64,000 bases of DNA from Saturnia japonica (taxonomy: Eukaryota; Arthropoda; Insecta; Lepidoptera; Saturniidae), in the NCBI GenBank assembly GCA_033032175.1, contig CM065323.1, forward strand, positions 434,001 to 498,000, in the 5' to 3' direction. A model generated the notes under the pieces. The model was not told the origin of the DNA and did not search any database. It saw only the letters and a list, made by a program, of their open reading frames with translations. How positions within the stretch are numbered: position 1 is the first letter of the stretch; the number at the start of each line of letters is the position of its first letter. Below are positions 45,613 to 58,010 of this stretch, one piece after another. Position numbers and translations under genes: made by a program.

Positions 45613-46828
45613 GTTTATGAAGCGATGTTCGATAAATCTTTCATAGAAAAAAAACAAAAATGTCTTGTAAGAATTTACTTTTATTAAAACGGCCTGCGTT
45701 TTCAGCAAATTCTCTGAAGAGAAATTAAGAAAAATGTGACACTTGACACTCTTGACAGTTTGCCTCTCTTGACAAAAAACTGACAAGTCTTGCCAAGGAC
45801 CATGAGCAAAAGTTACCTTTGCTTCTTGATAAGTTACGTTCCTCTTTTATTCTATACATATAAAGTTATGTATATTTTTTTAATTCAGTTTCTTACACTT
45901 TTTTGACGTGACAACGTCTTATAATTCGATGGAGCCGGCTGCACGCACGAAAATACATGACTCATGCGGCGTTACCTCGCTCCTGAGGCGTTCCATTTAA
46001 GGCTTAAGTGCAAGCGAGAGCGCGGAACGAGCGACAAAGAGGCACAATCGGCCTCCACGTTCGGCAGCGTTCGACATCTGTCTTTCTGCTACTTTGACAT
46101 AATTGTATTTATGCGTACAAATAAATGTAACTTGATCAATTCAATTGTCATTTCCATTTACCTCCTTCTCTATATCCATACAAAATATCTATCAAACAAA
46201 TAAAATTAAAATTTTCTTTTGAAAAACGATACCATTTCATCAGTATTTTCTTATGACGTTGTCACGTTCAACTATCGTCAGTAAACCGACTTTACAGACA
46301 ACCGATTTTTTTTGGCGCGCTTAATAGAGTATATAATTGAGAACTGCACAAGCATTATTTGACGAAAGTGTGACATCATGAAGTATTATAGTTGGAAGCA
46401 CTTACGTTAACCAGATATTATAACTGGAGGTTTACACAAATTTAAGTCTTTTCTTATCACAATTTTTTCAATTTCAGTTTTAGTTTATTGACACTTTTCA
46501 CACACTGACTTGTCAATCTTTTTTCAGAGACACAGTTCTATATTTAAACAGGTTCTTTATAATAGACTTCTTGTTTGTTAAAGTTTTAGTATAATACTCC
46601 TTCAACAGAAGTTATTCAATTTATTGATTATTTTTCGTTGTTATAAAATAATTTTGCTTTGTAAGAATAAAAATTATTGATGTGGAACCGGCTTGTGTTG
46701 TGTGAAAAGTTGGCGGCTGTTGACGTGGCGATGCTTTGGTACCTACCAACGTTGGTGATGTGGAGCCGAGTAGGTTTTTTATTAGACGACTGGATTATTT
46801 GAAAGTTTTATGTTAAAATATGGATAGA
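45613..46828. other. eIF2D upstream region
   Basis: Holds the 5' UTR and presumed promoter of eIF2D. A CpG-rich patch at about 45935-46080 is the most promoter-like interval, but no TATA box or initiator can be assigned. No other gene is visible. Confidence 0.4.
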
Positions 46829-47071
46829 TTAAAAGCAGTTGATAGGGATCGCGACCATCATACACATAGTAATAAAATATACATTAACACGGCGACTTTC
46901 TCTTGGTTTGTCGTGTTTCGGAGACACCCGGTGTATTTTTTTCAATTCTTCTTTGTTTAAATATTCACTAAGATGTTTGCGCATCTGCCGGGCATCTCGT
47001 TTTACCCAACTTTGTGTTTTGTTTAATTTCATTACATCATTCAGATGTATGAAGCTATTAAAGACACTCAC
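46829..47071 (-). CDS. Candidate small basic protein with C-terminal hydrophobic segment
   Basis: An open frame of 80 codons contains MKLNKTQSWVKRDARQMRKH and LNKEELKKIHRVSPKHDKPR, a charged helix-like stretch. About 19 hydrophobic residues (VNVYFITMCMMVAIPI) follow before the stop. Translation could start at the first Met or at the Met before KLNK (67 aa). The composition is more protein-like than neighbouring frames, but I recognise no family and no splice sites. It could be a small tail-anchored protein, an exon of a larger gene, or chance. Confidence 0.25.
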   Translation of the reverse strand: MSVFNSFIHLNDVMKLNKTQSWVKRDARQMRKHLSEYLNKEELKKIHRVSPKHDKPRESRRVNVYFITMCMMVAIPINCF

Positions 47072-47538
47072 TACATTTACGATAGTATAAAATAATTGTT
47101 ATCTAGCAACACAATATCGTCAATAAAATTAAGAAATCAACGCAAGATAGTATTGTCAAACTTTACAAAAATTGTCTTAAATTGCAAAAGAAATTATCAA
47201 AAGTTACGAAAATGTAAGAAATGTAACCATCTGGTAATGCTGAAATGAACACTGGTGATTTCGGCCGCGTAATATTTGACTGCTTTTTCTCAAATCTGTG
47301 ACTGTTGTGTAAATAGTCGAAAATTTCAAGAACTCGTAAACATTGTTTTAATACTAAAATTAAAATATAATCTACAACACTTTCACGAATATTGGTCAAT
47401 GGTAGGAATGGAAATTATAATGCATCACCGATATTTTTCATATGAAAACAAAATAATTTGTCACCAGCTATATTTAATCCTAAATATCTTTTACATATGA
47501 TAAAGTATGTGTTTATTTAACTTAAATCCAAGTTGCAG

Positions 47539-47830
47539 AATTCGTACTACTACTACTACCTATATATCGCAGGATAATATGAATTCATTTCACTGAATTA
47601 TAAATAGCAAAATTGATACTCCTGCCATTTATCGCATGATCATATAAACTCACTCCACTAAAATACAAATCTCAAAATTCGTACACCTAGCTTTGACCGC
47701 ACAATTATATAAAACCACTTCACAGAATTACAAATAGCAAAATTCATACGTCTGCAATATATCGCACCATCGTAATTCTGAATTCACTTCAATATCATTA
47801 TGATCATATGAAATAGCAGATATCGCAATA
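47539..47830 (+). repeat. Degenerate ~65-72-bp tandem minisatellite, four units
   Basis: Units start at 47539, 47611, 47676 and 47741, each with AATTCRTAC-like starts, then a TATCGCA-like block, CACTTCAC-like, and AATTACAAATAGC-like ends. Divergence between units is high. Loose pieces (AATTCATTTATCGCAGG, AAATAGCAGTGAC) recur near 48543-48575. Confidence 0.7.
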
Positions 47831-48039
47831 TCGCAGTTTTGTCACTGTTTTTCATTCGGTTACTTCATTTCTTTAATCTTTGAGGATAAAGCTGTGAAAC
47901 ATTGCAGCAATACGTGCCATAGAGGGAAAGAGTAGATCTGTTGAGTGAAATTAGAAATAAGATATTGAATCTTATTGGCAGCACTCTCAGAGTTTGATTT
48001 CTTTGGAGTATTTTATATGCCGCTTAGACAAAAAAGAAA

Positions 48040-48150
48040 AATCATCATCATCATCATCATTTCAGCCGCAGGACGTCCACTGCTGAACATAGGCCTCCCC
48101 CATAGATCTCCAGAGCGACCGATCTTGTGCGGCCTGCACCCAACGAAAAA
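48040..48150 (-). repeat. ATC microsatellite and lepidopteran repeat tail
   Basis: About seven ATC units are followed by GCAGGACGTCCACTGCTGAAC and ATAGGCCTCCCCCATAG, interrupted. Inverted, this is the common 3' end found on several lepidopteran retroelements, with the trinucleotide as its tail. Confidence 0.65.
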
Positions 48151-51100
48151 AGATAAATAAGAGATAGTTATTTTAACTCTTTCAGACCTGATTACATAAT
48201 TTTCTTCGTATACATAAATATTTTTTGTATTATTAAATGATTATAAATTAAATTTGCAATGAAAATGGTTTAAAAGTGGTAATAGGCGGTGCTACGTTTT
48301 TTACTATAGCTGCTTTATTATGTGACAAACGTTTTAGCATTTACTTTTTAATTTTTTTTTCTAACTTGGTGTGCAGGTAAGAAGTAAGGAAGGAAAAAAT
48401 ATGGCAAACTTGGTTAGATAAAAAAATAATTGTTTTAGTATCTATTATTTTGAGATCTGTAAGAAATGACTATAATAAATATTTCATTGCTGAAGATCCT
48501 ACCTTCAATGCAGAGGCCTATGGTTGTTTTTTTTTCAGATATGGAATTCATTTATCGCAGGTGAAATAGCAGTGACAAAAAATATAATTTCATAGCTGTG
48601 ACAATTATTTTTAAATAGCAATCATTTCCATGCTTAGTTGGTCACAAGGCTAACGGTGGGGTTTTTGGCGGGATCTTGAAGTGACATGATGTGGTCAAGT
48701 TCAAAACGGGCGACATGACACCGCACCGCGCTGCCGGCCAGTGTATATATTTACATGAATCATTTCGAACTTCTTTTAACCCCTCTATGTATCAAATACT
48801 ATTAAACCTATAAAGTTGATATTTTATACTTTAAATATACCTCCTTTGATCACTTAGAATCCCAACACGATTAAATTAATTTATTAATAGTTCTTGAGTT
48901 AAGGTCTGGAAGTTGCCACTTTAGCTAGGTAATTTTTAGCAAGACCTGGCCATATTTTGAAACTTGGCAGTTACCATAAAAATACATTGGTAGAAAAAAA
49001 AGCAGTGATTCGCCGCGCCGCGCCGCTGAGTGCCCTCTGCGCTCGCCCCCAAGTCCGATGAAGCTGTAAAAGCCGCAGCGGCTTCAGGGCCCCAAGGCTA
49101 ACAGTATAGTCGGATAAAAAAAAGGCATTAATCATAAAAAATATTATAAATTTATAGTAAATTAATTTAGCACCTTTTTCTAGTTACTTTTAAATTAATG
49201 TAGATTAGTTAGTACCTACTTTAATATTTTTAAATTACATACACACATAAATAGTTTCATTTCAGAGTCCTTTGAAGAACCCCACCAAGCCGAACCTTCG
49301 ACCTCTACAGCTATATTTGTTTTTCATTGATCCAGACTTTCAGAGCCTTAATAAATGAGCAAAAAAGTAGTCTCATTGTTCTGAGGACTTTCATGACCAT
49401 AGTACTGAGTCTTGAGGCTTTATCATACAGTAAAGTACCTAATACTGGGGCTTTATTATCAAAATTAAAAAAAGTATCTAGAGGGAAAATCCTAAAAGGC
49501 TGTAACAGACATTTAGTTTCGTGTTATAATAATAATAGATGAAAATGTCACGTGTTAGGAATGAGGGTAAACAAGCTACGGACTGCGATTGCTGCGACTG
49601 GCTGCGACTGGTAGCGCAAGGCAACTGCTTTTACTATTGAATTGTAATGTACAGTTCACATGAAATCGGAATATTTTAAAATATCTGACAAGTCTTATAA
49701 ATATTTTATAACACAATGCTAATGAGGTAGTTATAATCAGTATGAAGTGATATGCAGAAGGTAACTATATGTTGTCTCGGTTTACATTGTTACCTGGAAA
49801 TGTTAAATAAAACTGCATTCTTGACTATGTAAAGAATATTTGCGTTGCTTTACTTCGCTTGCAGTATTTCATCGGATTTCGAGAGTAAGTAGGAATTGTT
49901 TTTCTCCGTTCTAACATAAGTAACACTTCATATCGTTAGTTTTTGCCAAGTAATTATAGTCGATTTATCATTATTTAGCACGAAGCGCTTTTCTCCTATG
50001 CTCATTAGGCGAAACGCTAAAAAATTTACCTCACTGCATCTACCGTCCTCGTCCGCAATGTAATATATCTGCGACATACGTAGATCGTATAATACAAGTA
50101 CCTACATAACTTACAAATTAGAAAATTCTTAAATGAAGCGAAACTAGATTAAAAACTGTATGTATACGATATTCTGATAGGTCATATCGTCACATTCTAT
50201 CATAGATAATTGCGGCCAAGTTCAATTTACCAAAATATTAAAGGGGATCCATAGTGGTACTAAATATGCTCACATACCATAGACATACTATGTTCTATAT
50301 AGAATTTAATTATGCGTTATGGTCTATTAGGAAAATGCAATAGATGCTGTTATAAAAATACGTAAGTAGTAATATACAAAATGTACAATTAAATACTGTC
50401 TCTCTTATTAATGGTAAGACATAATTTAAAAGTTTATTCTATACGGAATAGTGTTGGGCACCCTTGTGTTCATCTGTTTCTTGTATTTGACAGAGATCGC
50501 GTGCCGGTTATCCACTGCAGTAAAAATAGAGAATTTGATGGATTATTTAATGATTTATACTCGCAATATCCATATAAAATGAATATATAGTAACTAACTC
50601 CATTTTAAGTATTTAGACAAATCAATAAGAAAAATTACTTTATATACCTACTCGTGTATGCTGCCTACCATGCTGGTAATAAGTTTTAAATTACTTGTTT
50701 CAAAATATGTAAGCGTGCTAAGGATGATTGATATTGTAATATTTTGTTATCAAAGTAAATGTACACATTACGAGGTCTAAAAATTCTATGCATGTTTCCT
50801 AAGTTGAAAAGAGCTTGACTGGCCGTAGCACTAATATTTTAGTACCGTATTAGGGACTTGTGTGCGCATTTTAAAATCGGTTATACGCAGTCGCCGCTTT
50901 GCGATATTAGTCATATAATAAACAGTTCAAATTAATACGTAACTAAAATTATTTTGAAAAATTTAATCTAATATATTGTATCCTTAAATAGTAAATCATC
51001 GTTTCTGAAACTGGGGTTCGTAACTCCTTAGTAACGCCATCTACGTTCAGGAATTTAGGGGACTGCAATGTGTTCAAATGTAAACCTGTAGTAACATCTT

Positions 51101-51559
51101 TTTACTGAAGTGTTTTTAATTTAATAACAAGTGATAGAAAATTTAATATTATTAGGTACCTAATAATAACATAACAAAAAAAAACCAAGGCCAAATAGAT
51201 GATTATTTTTAAGGTCAGCTTTTGCAAGTGATCTAAAAAAACTATTTTGAAATCAGGATACTGAAGCAAAACTAATAATTATCACCGTGTTACCGTCCTG
51301 TGTAATGATAAGCGTTAAATTATTAGAGTAAAGGGGTCGCAACCTTTTTTACTTTACATTTTGATTATTTATTAGGTGATTTTAAGAAAATATTAAGAAA
51401 TGACGTAATCGATAAATATTACAGATTCGTTCTGATCAACTTTTACATAATACACTTATTTCATTGCCAGGTGTAATTTGATTAAAAATTACAACTAACC
51501 TGTCCAATTTCTTACATTCAGTTTACTATCAAAGTTTTTTAAAAAATATTCGTTAAAGG
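48151..51559. other. No gene identified
   Basis: AT-rich spacer with CpG-rich patches at about 48700-48745 and 49010-49110 (CGCCGCGCCGCGCCGC). A 71-codon frame at 49327-49542 shows no motif. A CTGCGACTGG direct repeat occurs near 49590-49612. Confidence 0.4.
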
Positions 51560-51935
51560 TTTAGCGTTTAGCCACAAACTCAACTGATTTTAAGTGACTA
51601 TGTGACCCAAGATGGCCACGCTAAGCCCAGTGATAAGACTGGCTCTCAGGTGCACTTATCGGAATACATGTATAGGTGTTTGACGACAGATTTTCAACTT
51701 GAGGGCAGAGCCGCGCTTAGCCTTTTATGTGCACGGTGAGAGATTCTATAACTGCGCCCTTGAAAATTTTTATGATAGGTATTGTTAGTGGTTACACACA
51801 CACACTAGTTACGACATTGCTAGAGGGTGGTAGCTAGCCAGGTGGGCATTAAATGAACCCGTACCACCATGCTATAATTTCATCACCATGTTTTCCTTCA
51901 CCGAAAGCTCAGGGTAATTCAAGGATTATTACTCT
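51560..51935 (-). repeat. SINE copy, inverted
   Basis: On the minus strand it carries CATGGTGGTACGGGTTCATT, CACCTGGCTAGCTACC and GAGCCAGTCTTATCACTGGG, and ends GCTAAACCTTTAACG. It is the same family as 42330-42645, with an internal unrelated stretch. Confidence 0.6.
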
Positions 51936-52598
51936 TGTCATAAGTACCAGCATCCGTATCTCAATTTGTATCAGTTAGTCAAAAAATTCTACTAGAATTA
52001 AAAAAAATGCAGAATAACAAAAGATACTCGAAAGCCCGCATCCAATTGAAAAATTAATTGAAATAAAAAGTGAAGTCGAGACAGGCACAGGCTCTCCCGA
52101 TTTCCGCAATGCGGAACGCTCCCGTTCCTACGCGACGAATGTGACCCGTATATGTCAGAGTTAGACTGGATTTTTTATTTTCTTTATTATTAAATTGCCG
52201 TGAATTTTACAAGGAATGATTCCATGAAACTACTGAAATGGTAGGACTTAGATGAATTATTTATAGGAACTAAGTAATGCGATGTTCACGCTGCTTGTTG
52301 CGGTCTCAAGAATGTTCTTGAGATCTTGCCATATATATGGCTTACAAGATGAGATGATATACGAATTATTGGGATTAGTTATCAGAAGTATCTATCAGTA
52401 TATCAGTCAGTGCAGTCTTCCATGAAGCTAGTTATAGATGAACATAAACCGCAGAGATCATTTTGGTATTTCCAATACACAAACAAGTTAAATTATTAAA
52501 AAGAAAACAAAAAGGCTTCTCTTTTTCCCCCGATTAGTTTTAGATGTAACATTTTCAGATTCATCTCAACAATTAATAACAAACGTTTTTTGTTGCAG

Positions 52599-52661
52599 AA
52601 AGGCGAAACAACTGTTGATCTGTTTCAGGCGGAAGTGGCAAAGAAATTTCGGATAAATTAA
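52599..52661 (+). CDS. Candidate terminal coding exon
   Basis: A strong acceptor (CGTTTTTTGTTGCAG ending at 52598) is followed directly by 20 sense codons and TAA. The peptide is KGETTVDLFQAEVAKKFRIN, whose codon and residue use look protein-like. No partner exon upstream could be identified, so the gene, if real, lies mostly in unrecognised sequence to the left. It may also be an old pseudogene piece or coincidence. Confidence 0.35.
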   Translation, partial: KGETTVDLFQAEVAKKFRIN

Positions 52662-53409
52662 TTACGATGGATTTCCGCAAAGTAACGTAGACGTCAATCA
52701 AATATTGTATTTGGGCTTATTCGAATTGTCTCAGTATATAGGTGACTTGTGTTGGGGTTTATAAAATTTTAAATTTACCTTGTTGGAAAGATAATTAACT
52801 TTACGGACACATTTTTCGCGGTGGATTTTCTTTTACTTCCATAAAAACGGAATGTTCTTGCAGGTTGGTTGGTGGTAATTCTAGGCTTAATCCACGCTGG
52901 TTTGTTATACATACAAGTGAATATTCATTTAAAAGTTTGAAAACTAGTGATGTGCTTCGTTTATTCTAACCCTATGTCCTACTCCCGTTCTGCATTGATA
53001 GGTCAGCGTGATTCCCGCGGGTTTGTCTGAAGGCACTCGACCTCTTTACACTATACGTTTAATGGAAGTTGTTTATCTCGAAAGTTTTTCAAACGCTGAA
53101 AAGATGCTCGGTCACGAGAAAATGGGTGAAACATTATAAAAACAATCTGTCATGTGTCATTTGTCATTGCACTACCATTTTATAGACATTCAATATGAAT
53201 AACATCGTAATTTTATTTATAATAAAATAAATCCAAATAAAATATATTTTTTATGCTAGCTAAAGCTATACAAATATTCCTCTATAAATAATATTGTTTT
53301 GTTCCGTGCCGAAACTATATATAGTACGTAAATGATAATTGACAGTATAAAATTATACTAAAATCAAGGTTTGCGACTATTAAATGATTTATCAATCATC
53401 ATATTTTTG

Positions 53410-53781
53410 CAGTGCCGGATTAACTACGTAGCAAGAGTAGCAATTGCTACGGGCCCCGCGCGAAAGGGGGCCCGCATATTTCATCTCTTCCTGAGCGTAA
53501 TTTTTGAGTGAAACTTATTAAGATGTGGTATATTGAATTTACTTGATGTCACAAAAAAGTGAAACGTTACAACTTTTCTTACTAAGACAATCCACGTAAG
53601 ACACTCGGTAACCGACTATTTCCCGAGCGTAAATAAAATGCCGAATTTCATACGGTAAACGCACAAGCTTTTAAAAAGTTGCTTGCGTAGAATTTCAGTT
53701 AGCCTGAAATAAACGTATTGAGTATTGAATTGCTCTTCAAAGGATTTGCTACGGGCCCCGCGCTTGCTTAAACCAGTACTG
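53410..53781. mobile_element. hAT MITE with perfect 8-bp target duplication
   Basis: The ends CAGTGCCGGATTAA and inverted CAGTACTGGTTTAA match at 11 of 14 positions. The octamer TATTTTTG occurs exactly on both sides (53402-53409 and 53782-53789). Subterminal GCTACGGGCCCCGCGC appears near both ends in inverted orientation. The 372-bp element is non-coding. Confidence 0.88.
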
Positions 53782-54493
53782 TATTTTTGTAATTTTTCAA
53801 CAATACGAAGGAAAGAATAATTTGAATGCGATAAGTCTACTGGGCTTTAAGGATTAGTAAACAGAATCCCACGCTGCGCCACACAGCTTACGGCGGCGCG
53901 GCAGGAACTACGAATTATAAAGTTATAAATTATAAATAATGACCATAATATTACACCACGTGTCGAATTAAACACCTACGTCCTACGGAGACCTTAGAAT
54001 GTAGTAATTCATAGGTTTAACTGCGCAGTTAATTCTCAACTAACACACGGCAGCTGACAAAATAATATTGAATTTTTTATTGGTATTTAATTGCTAATAA
54101 TTCGATCGCATTGAGATATAAAGTAGTAGATGTTTTAAATTAATTTTATATAACATATATTTTCTATGTAAGCAAACCTAAACGCCTAAACCTTATAGAA
54201 TCTAACTATTTTACGATTATTACTGAATAGTAGTTTCATTTTGTAATGTGGGGGAAACAAGAATGGATTTTTTGAACATGAAATTTTATAAGGATTTAGA
54301 TAGAGAAACTTATAGACATATAATATTGTATGTAGATTCGTACTTACGTATACAGAATTGTAATAATCGACCATTCTTTATAAAATCTACCCTGGAGCCA
54401 TAGAGTAATAAAGTCCGCTCATACTCTAACACGCCGAGTTCATAATTCTATGCCTAGAGCGCTTTAGTACCTAGTAGTATCAGGGAAGTAAAG

Positions 54494-54829
54494 TCACTGA
54501 TACAAGCCAGTCGTATGTAGGGTTGCCATTCTTCCCAGTTTATCGGGACTATCACCGACATAACACCTTCTGTTCCCACAAAGCACTATTACGTCTCGAT
54601 TTTCCGCTCGGTCACGACATTCCAAAAATTCGCGACAAATTATGTACTTGACCACGCTGGGGAAGAAAGAAGAACGGTATGAAGGTTTTAAACCACGCGA
54701 CGCAACGTTTGCTTTCAGCAGTAACATTTGGAGAGCAAAGTTGTCTCGGAAGAGTGAAAAGAGAAAAATGTAGTAACTAGTAGGGATGTAAATACACTTT
54801 TTAAGTGAAACAAAACATCCTTGGATCAA
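54494..54829 (-). other. Unexplained 111-codon open frame
   Basis: The frame includes ANVASRGLKPSYRSSFFPSV and ends near a TAGGGTTGCCA motif like the ends of the element at 2860-3193. It may be part of a repeat. I find no family and do not call a gene. Confidence 0.2.
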
Positions 54830-54963
54830 AATGCGCTATGCTCAAATTATGAGAATATTTGTTTATTTTGTTTGAAAAAAGAGAGTCTTCAGTAAAATAA
54901 GATAGACAAGTTACGTCTAAAACTGCGTCTACATTATAATTACTCATTAAAGAAATATTTATA

Positions 54964-55735
54964 CTAGCGGTGTGCCCGCGGCTCCACACGCGTTTATAGT
55001 TATGCAGTATTTATTTATATTCCGTAACTTTATTTTTACCCATATTGTTGACAATTCATATGCCGTATCAATTGAGGAATGGCATGTATTTCCCGTGTAC
55101 AATTTTCATAAAATAATTCTATTTATTTGTTTCTTACCAAAAGCATAATTATGAATATCCCTAATTTGAGACTTGACGGGTTCTTCAAACAAACATTCAC
55201 CCAAGTTTTATTTTCACCATATGTGGAATAACACAATGAAATGATTCAGTTTTAGCAAAACTGTTTAATCCAAATAATTTACAATAGGTATATCGCGACA
55301 GAGCACGTCATATCATAAAATAAAACAGTAATTATGTCGTACTGCGTAGTTAAATAGTTTAAAAACACTTCAGCCAATCTTAAATAAAATACTGGACTAT
55401 CTTTTAATAGGTAATTATTACAAATACAATACATTTCTTATTAAGTATAACAATGTCAATATTCAACAAACTGGTTGGTATGGCAGCCGATGTCATTTCA
55501 CCATTATCGCGAATGCGCATTTGGTGTTCCCATATTTTATTCACAGAAACTTTCATCCCCTATTTTCTAACCTTAAAGTTTTATTTGCGCTATAAAAACT
55601 ACCCTATGTCCTTTCCCAGGGTCCAATCTATCTCTATACCAAAATTCATCAAAGTTGGTTCAGCGGTCTAGGTATGAAAACGTAACAGACAGACAGAAAG
55701 AGTTACTTTCGCATTTATAATATTAGTATGGATTA
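54964..55735 (+). repeat. RTE-like retroelement 3' region
   Basis: Starts CTAGCGGTGTGCCCGCGGCTC. Ends with AAAACTACCCTATGTCC, AAGTTGGTTCAGCGG, ACAGACAGACAG and TTTATAATATTAGTATGG. It is the same class of tail as at 39260-39670, expanded to about 770 bp by internal AT-rich sequence. Confidence 0.65.
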
Positions 55736-56104
55736 TAGTCGTGTACTTTAAATATATGGGGTTTCAGTAACATATAACTGTGTTTTTACGTAATTTTTAA
55801 TAATTCTAGAAATGTATATATAGTAATAGTAAAAGGGCTCACATTACAAACAGAATGGACGGCCGCAACAAGGTAAATCCACAATAAGTGTTATTTTAAG
55901 GCATTCACGTTTATCGAGTTTTAGCGGAAAGGGCAGAACAACATCTGCCGAGTCAGCTAGTGTTTTTACGCTGGGGATGAATTACGTTTATTTGTGGGTC
56001 TAAGAAAGAGGCATTGTTAAGTCGTACGGAACTGATTATTGTAAAATAAGATTTTCATGATATTTATTCATTGGTACTTATACCTTTAGGGTATATTTGA
56101 AGCG

Positions 56105-56440
56105 TTGAGGGCCCAGTGGTGTAACGTGTACCTGACGGCGTTCGATCGACGTGAGCTCGAATCCTTGCATTAAGTCTGAGCTTTCGTGAAGGCAAAAATA
56201 CCATGATAAAACCATTGCATGGTGGTAGAATATTTTCTAATTCTAGAAAGGAAAACACCGTGATATTTTCTACTTATACACATTTTCTGGACTTCTGGAC
56301 AATTTCTAATTCTAAAAATTTGTCGCCTAGCACTTTCAAATGTGTTCTATCAGCTGTACTTGAAAGCCAGTCAATCAGGCTTTGAGTGTGAACTTCTTGG
56401 GTCACATCGTGCTTGCAAATGCTTGCCCAAAAAAATGTAA
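56105..56440 (+). repeat. tRNA-derived SINE copy
   Basis: A degenerate A box (GGGCCCAGTGGTG) and a B box (GCTCGAATCC) are followed by GCATGGTGGTAGAATATTTTC and the family body. A duplicated TTTTCTAATTCTA block is inserted. Confidence 0.6.
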
Positions 56441-56957
56441 ATTTTACTCCATATTGTTCCTGCGATAAATGAAATAATCAACTCAAATGTCAACGTATAG
56501 TATCCAAACGAATCATAATGAGGTAAACACTATAATGCTGGATATTCTCTTACTCCAATTTATATTCAAATAAGAGGACTTAGATAAAAATTGCCTACCC
56601 GGGATGTTTATCCCTCGCACATGAAATCACCATGATTTTGAGGGAACAAATATGAAGCTTATTTTGTGGAACTATACACAAAAGGTAGCTTTCGTATGTG
56701 AGGGTTTGGCATCAGGGATTGTAATCGTTGGCCGTACTGTGACGCTGTAGAACTGTCTCACGTTTAATGTGTTCCCACATTCTTAGAACATGGAATCCAT
56801 CACATATAAGAGACAGTTGAGAAGGTGTGTGACATGTTAGTGAAGACTGGTGATGGATTATAGATCTCTTGTTGGTTGTCGATGTTGTTAGATTGCATTG
56901 TTTTTCAGAGTTTTTGTTCGTCCTGTATCACTAATTGTTTAATATCACATTAGTGGA

Positions 56958-57071
56958 ATGAGGCTCGGGGACGGCAACAGGTGTGGCGGTCGCTGTGAGC
57001 TGTGCCCCACACGGCGACGTCAAGGGAGCGCCACACCGCGCCGCGCCGGATGTCCGCTACTGCCATTGTGC
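56958..57071 (+). other. GC-rich patch with exon-like open frame
   Basis: An ATG at 56958 opens about 38 Cys/Arg-rich codons (MRLGDGNRCGGRCELCPTRR) in a CpG-rich island in AT-rich DNA, ending before a GTAAAT. It could be a 5' exon or just a CpG-rich patch. No partner is seen. Confidence 0.2.
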
Positions 57072-57611
57072 AAGTAAATTACTTCCAGTGGGTAATACAT
57101 ATCTGTATCAAACGTGTTCATTTGCACAATTCGGGAAACATATGGGATCTTTACAACATTGAATTAGATTAAAACATTTAATGTAAACACATGTCGTAGT
57201 TCAGATGACGCGCCGAGACGAGCGGGGAGCTTTCAGCTCAAATGGACGCCGAATATTCTTTTCCTATTTTTAAGTTGCACATCATGGTCTATAAAGAATA
57301 ACTATTATAAACATCAACGAATAGTGGACTATAGGCATTTGTTCTTATATATCTTCACAAAATAAGAATGTTAACGATGGACAGCTATTACAATTGACAT
57401 ATCTTTATTACGGAAACAGAATGAGGGGCCGCTACTTAATATATTTTTCTGACAATAAACGGAGTAGGCATAGCATACCTACATGCAAATTAGCTAATAA
57501 CTACCTATTAGCAATGGAGCAGCAATTCACACGTGGTAGAAGTGAAACCTTCATATATCATATCAATTTTTAATATGTTTTTTTTTTAATTCAGAAAATA
57601 ATCAAAGGCAT

Positions 57612-57673
57612 TTAAATATTTTCAATTAAGGTATCATCACCTTGCACATTTGAAATATCTATGGGAATATCAT
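57612..57673 (-). CDS. Candidate terminal coding exon
   Basis: On the minus strand a strong acceptor (GTTTGTTTTTTTTTCAG) is followed by two bases completing a codon. Then come 19 sense codons and TAA, giving DIPIDISNVQGDDTLIENI. The acidic peptide resembles a protein C-terminus. No upstream partner exon is certain. A minus-strand ATG frame at 58248 (MVQKRLLPRNNEFYYLTKKA) could be an earlier exon but shows no clear donor. Confidence 0.35.
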
Positions 57674-57789
57674 CTGAAAAAAAAACAAACGTATAATACG
57701 TACACGTATACAAAACACTACGGTTGTTGTGATGCCTTTTCTCAACTAATAACTAAACAAAGTGGGATCTTCTGACAAGTTTTTCGCTC

Positions 57790-58010
57790 TCTGGTCAGAA
57801 CTGTCTAGGGAGTTTGTTTGACATCTCAAAATTCGTACTTTTCAATGTTCGTCCCTACCTTTGTAGTGTTGGAATTTACAACTTACATATTTTCATTTTA
57901 GCACCCTCTAGGGAGTTTTTGTGACAAATTGCAAACTTTTACTTTGGTAACGTAATTTGAAAAATCCATAATTTTATTTTATTACAGTTCTCATTTTAGC
58001 GCCCTCTATT
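57790..58010. repeat. Two diverged copies of an AGGG(C/T)GCTAAAATG motif
   Basis: Read on the minus strand, AGAGGGCGCTAAAATGAGAAC and AGAGGGTGCTAAAATGAAAA occur about 95 bp apart, with related flanks. This suggests a small local duplication. Confidence 0.4.

Noticed and set aside
47539..47830. CRISPR-like array
   Set aside because: Units are degenerate and contiguous, with no conserved direct repeat and unique spacers; the genome is eukaryotic.
50020..50085. Possible minus-strand micro-exon (YYIADEDGRCSE) before a GTAAAT
   Set aside because: Acceptor tract weak, only about a dozen codons, no partner exon.
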